Shown piece by piece: positions 58,844 to 64,000 of a stretch of 64,000 bases of DNA. The stretch's first letter is position 1. Each line of letters opens with the position of its first letter. A program made the position numbers and the translations under genes. A model generated the notes under the pieces. That model searched no databases, had not been told where the DNA came from, and worked only from the letters and a program-made list of their open reading frames with translations. The stretch comes from Dermatophagoides farinae (Eukaryota > Arthropoda > Arachnida > Sarcoptiformes > Pyroglyphidae). Location of the stretch: positions 164,001-228,000 of the forward strand of contig NC_134684.1 in NCBI RefSeq assembly GCF_024713945.1, read 5' to 3'.

Positions 58844-58942
58844 TTTTTTATTAAGAATTTTTTGTTTTTAATTAAAAAATGCACTTTGTATTTATATCAA
58901 AAAAAATAATATATTGTATCGCCATCTATTGGCCATATTGAT

Positions 58943-59452
58943 ATGTTTGTTGTGTTTCCGGGTTTTTCTTTTACAGTGAAAAATGAGCAAGTAGAAAGCA
59001 ACATCAAATTGACAAATTGTGATGATGAAAATATGGCGACAAGTTGTTGTCATTCGAAATATTTAATTTGTCCAATCAATTCTAATCATAAAGTAAATTC
59101 CAAACGCTACGATGACCATTTGTTGAGATGTAGATTGATGAATCTTGAAAAATTGGATACCACCTCGCAAAACGAATCAGAAATTTCGATTTATTCAAAT
59201 TATGAAGATCGTTCATCTTCATTGATTGGCGAACAAAATGATCATTCAGATTTAACACATCAGTCGTCATTCACAATCAATCATGATCTGAAATCTGGTG
59301 AGCCAACAATTTCTATTGATTGGAAACGATTAGAGCAAGTTGACCGATTTCAATACATTCCCTATAATATATTAATGATGATGACCATTGATCAACGAAA
59401 ACGTTACAAAGATTGTTTATTTAATTATACAAAACAACACTATTTATATTGA
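58943..59452 (+). CDS. CHHC zinc-finger protein, U11-48K/GTSF-like
   Basis: 169 residues from ATG 58943, or 139 from ATG 59033 (MATSCCHSKYLICP). One CHHC finger: C-PINSN-H-KVNSKRYDD-H-LLR-C, the Cx5Hx9Hx3C spacing of U11-48K (SNRNP48), GTSF1 and TRM13. Only one finger is present, as in U11-48K, which uses it to contact the 5' splice site of U12-type introns; GTSF1 has two. The C-terminus (YIPYNILMMMTIDQRKRYKD) loosely resembles the SNRNP48 tail, which ends LTQADRLALYDFVVEETK in human. It starts only 100 bases after the tetraspanin stop, on the same strand. The middle is acidic and Ser-rich. Assignment within the family is tentative. Confidence 0.6.
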   Translation: MFVVFPGFSFTVKNEQVESNIKLTNCDDENMATSCCHSKYLICPINSNHKVNSKRYDDHLLRCRLMNLEKLDTTSQNESEISIYSNYEDRSSSLIGEQNDHSDLTHQSSFTINHDLKSGEPTISIDWKRLEQVDRFQYIPYNILMMMTIDQRKRYKDCLFNYTKQHYLY

Positions 59453-59824
59453 TTTACTTGACTGATGATGGACTGGCAAACTTTTTTTTTTTTTGTATTG
59501 TGATTCATATTGTGAATATTTAACCAACAAAAAAATGTGACCATACAGTGGGAAATACCTTTGTTTTTTGTTTGAAATTGTCAAAAAAATTAATATTCAA
59601 CGGACTATCATTAATTCGATATTTTTGATAAATCAAATTGAAAAGAAATTCGAAAATATAATCAATTTATTTATTATCAAAAAATTAAATTTTTAATTAA
59701 TTTGAATTTTTTTTGTTCAAGTTCATTTCCTAAGAAAAAAAATTTCCATTAAACCAAAAAAAAATCATATCGCTCGAATTGTGATGATTATGATGTGAAG
59801 ATGATGATTGTTTTGATGGTATAG

Positions 59825-59850
59825 CAATATAAAGTGTTGTCTTTATATTG
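59825..59850. promoter_or_regulatory. Perfect 10-base inverted repeat upstream of spermidine synthase
   Basis: CAATATAAAG and CTTTATATTG around TGTTGT, ending 20 bases before the TATA box. It could be a dimeric factor site; inferred only. Confidence 0.3.
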
Positions 59851-59869
59851 ATCAAGCAAGCGATTTTGC

Positions 59870-59877
59870 TATAAAAA
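59870..59877 (+). promoter_or_regulatory. TATA box of spermidine synthase
   Basis: TATAAAAA, 61-68 bases before ATG 59938, leaving a leader of about 35 bases. Confidence 0.6.
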
Positions 59878-59937
59878 GCCTCACCATTAAACAATAATCA
59901 TTGAATATCGCTTTCGTTCTTGCAATGATACAGAATA

Positions 59938-60937
59938 ATGTCTCATTGTAATGGAAATTCCAATAGCCGAATCACCCTGAATGATCGACGACGACGGCAA
60001 AATGGTGAAGAAGAAGCTAACAATAAAGACATATGGTTCAACGAAATCGCTACTCTACATCACGATGATCTTATCATATCGACTCGAATTAACCAGTTGA
60101 TTCATCGACAACGTTCTGATTATCAGAACATTCTTATTTTCCAGAAGTAAGCATTAGATTATTAATTAATTTCTTTTCATAGATGATTATCTTCTTAGTC
60201 AGATATTTGGACGATGTTTAGCATTGGATGATGCTATACAATGTACCGAACTTGATGAATGTGCTTATCAGGAAATGATTTCATTTCTACCGATGAACAT
60301 TCATAGACATCCTAAACGTGTGCTGATTATCGGAGGTGGTGATGGTGGTGTAGCAAGAGAATGTTGTAAACATCCATTAGTTGAACAGGTGGTACAATGT
60401 GAAATTGATAAACAAGTAGTTGAAGCTTCTAAACGTTATCTACCATTCATGAGTAAAAGCTTTTCAAATGAGAATAAATTGATAATGAATTTTCAGGATG
60501 GTTATGAATATGTTCAACAACATCCATTGGAATTCGATGTCATCATAACGGATTCATGTGATCCAAAAGGACCAGCACAATTATTGTTCGATGCCAAATA
60601 TTATCAACAATTGTTTCAATGTCTTCGACCAGGCGGTGTGATTTGTTCACAAGCTGAATCATATTGGTTCGAATTAAAGTTCATTCAATCATTATTCGAT
60701 AAAGTGGATAAAATATTTCCATCCATTTCCTATGCTACCACTTCGGTCCCGTCATATCCATCCGGTCAGATTGGATTTTTACTTGCATCAAATGAAGCCA
60801 ACTTTAATTTTGTTGAACCGAAACATCGATTCAATGAACAAGATTGTGAACGATTTGGGCTAAAATATTATTCTGAATCAATGCATAAAGCTAGTTTTGT
60901 ATTGCCTAGATTCGTACGAAAAGCATTGAATCTGTGA
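59938..60937 (+). CDS. SRM: Spermidine synthase (putrescine aminopropyltransferase)
   Basis: Transfers the aminopropyl group of decarboxylated S-adenosylmethionine to putrescine. Exons 59938-60146 and 60199-60937 with a 52-base intron; 315 residues, near the human 302. Signatures: YQNILIFQ-NQIFGRCLALDD, QCTELDECAYQEMI, RVLIIGGGDGGVARE (SAM site), QCEIDKQVVEASKRYLP, DVIITDSCDPKGPAQLL with the catalytic Asp, and TSVPSYPSGQIGFLL. The C-terminus LKYYSESMHKASFVLPRF matches the human protein. In the gatekeeping loop the usual DSSDP is DSCDP. The N-terminal 30 residues are basic and variable. It lacks the N-terminal domain of spermine synthase, hence SRM. Convergent with NUS1, 106 bases apart. Confidence 0.93.
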
Positions 60938-61043
60938 AAGAAAATCGTAATCTACGTAAATAAAAAATTTTATTAATCCAATGAAAATAAAGATCAAAAT
61001 TTTTTAGATACTTGATTATGATTTAGAATTTTTCGGTTTCATT

Positions 61044-61799
61044 TCATTTACCAAATCGTTGCTGGCATCGAGAAAATCGTTTTAAAATATACAGAAATTG
61101 ACTTTTATTCAAATGTCTATGCGTTGTTAGAAAAAAAATTTCCGTTAAACGAATTTGCCATAGTGGAAATGCTTGGAGCGTCCGTTGATCACTATTAAAA
61201 CATATCAATAAATCTGGATCATCAAATCGATAGTATTTTCCTTCGTGACGTAAATGTTCACTGATTCGATCAATTGTAATCGGTAATGATGATTGACAAA
61301 TGTTTCGTGCTGATTCAATCAATGATTGATGTGATGATTTGAGGGAAATTGTCTGCACTTGTATTCCATCGATAGTATTCATCATTTCAGGAAATGTATC
61401 ACAATAATGAAAAATGGTCAATGTTTGGATTGATAAAGTTTGACACCAACAAATAAGCTGACCAATTTTATCCATATCAATTTGTTTCGAATCCTCGAGA
61501 CCAATACATATTGCTAGATTCACTGGAATACGAGTCAGACATGCTTTTGTCTTAGAATCGATATTTAGCCAATACGATCGTATGTGATGATACAGAAAGG
61601 TGATATAAATCTCTGTCATTTTTAGTAACCAGATAAGACCATGCGAAAGAATTAGCATCAAACGGCAAACGAATATTACAATTAAAGGCATTGCTTTGTC
61701 TTTATCCATCTTAACTATCGAATCGTTTGATTCAAAATAATGTAGATTTTTTTGGTCCATTTTGCGTGACGATTGTTGTTGTTGAAAACGAATTATCAA
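61044..61799 (-). CDS. NUS1: NUS1 / Nogo-B receptor, dehydrodolichyl diphosphate synthase subunit
   Basis: Non-catalytic partner of DHDDS in the ER cis-prenyltransferase that makes dolichol precursors for N-glycosylation. Single exon of 251 residues. It has hydrophobic membrane segments (LIVIFVCRLMLILSHGLIWL) and a cis-prenyltransferase-like domain: ICIGLEDSKQIDMDKIGQLI, LTIFHYCDTF, and the C-terminal DPDLLICFNSDQRTLQAFP with WQIRLTEI. The chain ends QQRFGK, keeping the RxG motif of NgBR that completes the DHDDS active site (human QRLGK). The N-terminus is Gln-rich; Met 14 (MDQKN) or Met 31 could be the true start. It shares a 326-base divergent region with ELOF1. Confidence 0.88.
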   Translation of the reverse strand: MIIRFQQQQSSRKMDQKNLHYFESNDSIVKMDKDKAMPLIVIFVCRLMLILSHGLIWLLKMTEIYITFLYHHIRSYWLNIDSKTKACLTRIPVNLAICIGLEDSKQIDMDKIGQLICWCQTLSIQTLTIFHYCDTFPEMMNTIDGIQVQTISLKSSHQSLIESARNICQSSLPITIDRISEHLRHEGKYYRFDDPDLLICFNSDQRTLQAFPLWQIRLTEIFFLTTHRHLNKSQFLYILKRFSRCQQRFGK

Positions 61800-62125
61800 G
61801 CTGTTTTAGAGTTACATACAAGAAAAAAAGGAGGAAAAATGACATCCAAAGATTGCTTGCTAGTTGTAATGATCGTCATCATTTTAAAGGATAAAAAATT
61901 AAAAAAAAATTTTGTGACTTGAATAATCGACGAAATACAGCTGGCTATCGATATTTTCGTTCATCATCATTATTGTTTTTTTTTGGCCCCATATTAATAA
62001 ATTGACAACTGTTTATCCAAATCTTTTGTGATTAACTTGATTCAATTTGAATATATAAAATTGTTTCCAATCAAATTAATAAATTTAATAAATTAATTTC
62101 ATCTTTGTATTTTGTTCATCGTAAT
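61800..62125. promoter_or_regulatory. Divergent promoter NUS1 / ELOF1
   Basis: 326 bases between opposite start codons. TATATAAAA at 62052-62060 is 66-74 bases before the ELOF1 ATG and a likely TATA box for it. Confidence 0.5.
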
Positions 62126-62377
62126 ATGGCTAAAAAGAAGAGCAAAAGAAAGCCGATGGCAGCGAAAAAACCCATACAACCATTGGATACATTATTTAAT
62201 TGTCCATTTTGTAATCATGAAAAATCTTGCGAAGTAAAATTGGATCGTCAACGTAACGTTGGTCGTATTAGCTGTCGAATTTGTTTCGAAGATTTTCAAT
62301 CCAGTATCAATTATCTTTCTGAACCTATTGATGTCTATACTGAATGGATCGATGAATGTGAATCTGTCAATCAATAA
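62126..62377 (+). CDS. ELOF1: Transcription elongation factor 1 homologue (ELOF1)
   Basis: Small zinc-ribbon factor that travels with RNA polymerase II and supports transcription-coupled repair. 83 residues, the same as human. Basic head [16 protein letters not shown], then the zinc ribbon CPFC ... CRIC with [20 protein letters not shown] between, and the conserved [19 protein letters not shown] 62126 chosen by exact family start; the frame is open seven codons further upstream. Intronless. Confidence 0.97.
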   Translation: MAKKKSKRKPMAAKKPIQPLDTLFNCPFCNHEKSCEVKLDRQRNVGRISCRICFEDFQSSINYLSEPIDVYTEWIDECESVNQ

Positions 62378-62649
62378 TCATTCGACATAATATTAAAATA
62401 CTTGCTAATAAATAACATTGTTCTTTTTTCCGCTATCATTTTTTTTTGATTTCAATGTCATTAATCAGAGAGATTCATTGATTTGTTTTTTTTTCAATAA
62501 AAAAAAATAATTTTTTGGTTTAATTTCAAATCATTTTGATGTCATTTCAATCATCAATTTACGTTACATTACACAATGTTACACAAGTGTCAAAATGAAA
62601 AAAATAGATTAAATATAATGTGTGAATATTAATTAATTAATTATAATGA

Positions 62650-64000
62650 CTAACAATTTTGAGCTAAATTTAATGCATCTTTGTGCATAAAATTTCGTAA
62701 TGCCCATAAGGCGTTTTCAATTGTACCATGATTGGCAACAGGGCCATTTTCTAGCCAATTACTTAAAGCAGCATAATTCTGTTTCGCTGTTGAGTAGACA
62801 TTTTCTGGTCTTTTTGCTTGTAATTGGCGATCCCATGCCGATATGAATCGGCGATCTGGCTTAAGATTTTCAATGTATCTATTTTTTTGATTAAGTTGAA
62901 AAAAATTAGTCAATTGGACAAGTAAGCTTTACGGGTGTTTTTTACTCACTTCATATATGCTTGACTGTGGACCAAGCGATTAGTTCTTGGTGGTTGAACA
63001 AAAAGTGGTTCAGCTGGTTTTGCCTGTATTCCAATACCTAAGAAAAATAGAAACAATCAACAAGTCAGAAAAAATTGATTAATTAAATGGACAAAGTATA
63101 CATACTTGTCTTCTGTATTGGAGTCGGTACTGATTGGGCAGCGTTTTGAGAAGCTTGTAATTGAATCTGTTGTCCGCTAGCTTGAATCTGAATGGTCGAC
63201 TGAGGAACGGACTGGACTACGGTCGATTGATGGGGATGATGATGGAGAACACCTTGAATCGTTTGACCGGATTGCGTTGCAATCAATGGATGTTGAGCAA
63301 TGAATGTTTGTCCAGCTTGTCCAGTAGTCGTCACCAATTGTGCTGTACCATGTGGATGTGTGGTAACAATAGTTTGATTTCCTTGTTGTGTCATAATCGG
63401 AATCGTAGATGTGGCCACTTGATGCTGACTTAATGTAAATTGTGGTTGATGTTGAATATTGATCGTTTGGAATGATTGTCCTCCCTGAACAATTGTAGTT
63501 GTCGTGCCAGTTTTTGGAATAACGCCCAGTGGTCCGGTTTGCATAATAGAACCTTGACTATTTTGATTGATTATAGCTGCAGCCAATTTTGATGAAGGAA
63601 CGTAATTCTTTGAACGTTTTTCCGGATCAACATACTTGGGTATCTGTTTGTTGATATGCACCTCTTTGCAATGACGAATCAATCGTTGAACGCTTGGAAA
63701 AGGTCTGTAAAGATTCAATGAATTGAAAAAAGGAAGTTGAATTTATTTTTTGATGATACTTACGTAGCTCCTTTTTTGACTCGTCCACAACCATGAAACA
63801 TACATTGAAATTCGCCTGGTTCTTTGTCTTTTGTATCGGCATATGAAATCCAGACATGTCCATTCGGTTCAGCAGTCAAATGTTCAAAAAGATCTTGAGC
63901 ATCTTCAAACTGAAAATCACATTTGTTGGCCCAATGACATTCGAACACACAGTTCTCCATTGGTTGGCCAGGTTGTGGAGCCGGCGATGATGGACCCAAT
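62650..64000 (-). CDS. PBRM1: Zinc-finger C-terminus of probable polybromo (BAF180), runs off right edge
   Basis: Four exons, 64000-63764, 63704-63106, 63037-62950 and 62878-62650, joined with consistent phases 2, 1, 2. Two C2H2-type fingers are split over the first joint: CVFECHWANKCDFQFEDAQD with HLTAEPNGH, and CMFHGCGRVKKGAT-PFPSVQ with HCKEVH. A Gln/Thr/Val-rich linker follows (TIVQGGQSFQTINIQHQPQF), then EPLFVQPPRTNRLVHSQAYM joined to YIENLKPDRRF, and a terminal block NHGTIENALWALRNFMHKDA. I associate this arrangement with the C-terminus of arthropod polybromo-1, a PBAF chromatin remodeller subunit, from memory of insect proteins. The bromo, BAH and HMG domains that would prove it lie outside. 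Convergent with ELOF1. Confidence 0.6.

Larger units (their letters stand above)
59453..59937. other. Promoter region of spermidine synthase
   Basis: No coding exon. Homopolymer T/A runs fill 59480-59770. A perfect inverted repeat and a TATA box lie at its right end. Confidence 0.5.

Noticed and set aside
1-64000. Search for transposons, LTR or virus-derived elements
   Set aside because: No transposase, reverse transcriptase, integrase or capsid-like coding, no long terminal repeats and no terminal inverted repeats with target-site duplications were seen.

Overview
The window is animal nuclear DNA, most likely from an acariform (astigmatid-type) mite or a close chelicerate relative. It is strongly A+T rich. 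Genes follow the standard code and are broken by very short GT-AG introns, mostly 50-80 bases. The genes are clear metazoan orthologues, and a Beat-type immunoglobulin gene points to arthropods. The species call is inference from gene content and style, not from a marker sequence. I saw no rRNA, tRNA, CRISPR, transposon or virus-like element.

Layout, left to right. 1-1763 (-): 5' half of a UBR1/UBR2 N-degron E3 ligase. 3239-9621 (-): chromatin remodeller CHD1 in eight coding exons. 12226-12499 (-): a candidate small two-exon gene. 13094-14423 (+): mitochondrial NAD isocitrate dehydrogenase alpha (IDH3A), convergent with an intronless SREBP at 14821-18357 (-). 18943-23980 (-): the ER folding sensor UGGT. 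24396-25304 (+): DTWD2-like tRNA modification enzyme, convergent with a TNFAIP8-family gene at 25449-26187 (-). The latter shares a divergent promoter region with a C15orf61 homologue at 27007-27468 (+). 27777-29852 (+): SNX1/SNX2 retromer sorting nexin, convergent with eIF2B-gamma at 29956-31487 (-). 33703-35281 (+): a CIP/KIP cyclin-dependent kinase inhibitor. 38245-39797 (-): secreted peptide-amidating lyase (PAL). 40335-41396 (-): cathepsin L-like protease. 42584-46202 (-): Beat-like immunoglobulin protein spread over a 2.6 kb intron.

46.2-51.4 kb and 52.4-55.4 kb are gene-poor, repeat-rich and probably regulatory. The right end is dense again. It holds a secreted leucine-heptad protein (51376-52411, +), two small membrane or secreted proteins (55877-56313 + and 56521-57033 -), and a tetraspanin whose reading frame breaks at a slippery heptamer (57732-58843, +). 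These are followed by a CHHC zinc-finger protein (58943-59452, +), spermidine/spermine synthase (59938-60937, +), NUS1/Nogo-B receptor (61044-61799, -), the elongation factor ELOF1 (62126-62377, +) and the C-terminal end of a probable polybromo (62650-64000, -).

Most genes are housekeeping and unrelated in pathway. Two themes recur: secretory/ER biology (UGGT, SREBP, NUS1, PAL, cathepsin) and chromatin/transcription (CHD1, ELOF1, polybromo). The main items for a second look are the tetraspanin and CHD1 frame breaks, a cluster of E2F-like palindromes paired with ACGTG at 37.0-37.8 kb, the unrecognised heptad-repeat secreted protein, and the reconstructed Beat-like gene. Splice sites were chosen by eye, so exon ends may be off by a base or two in homopolymer runs.
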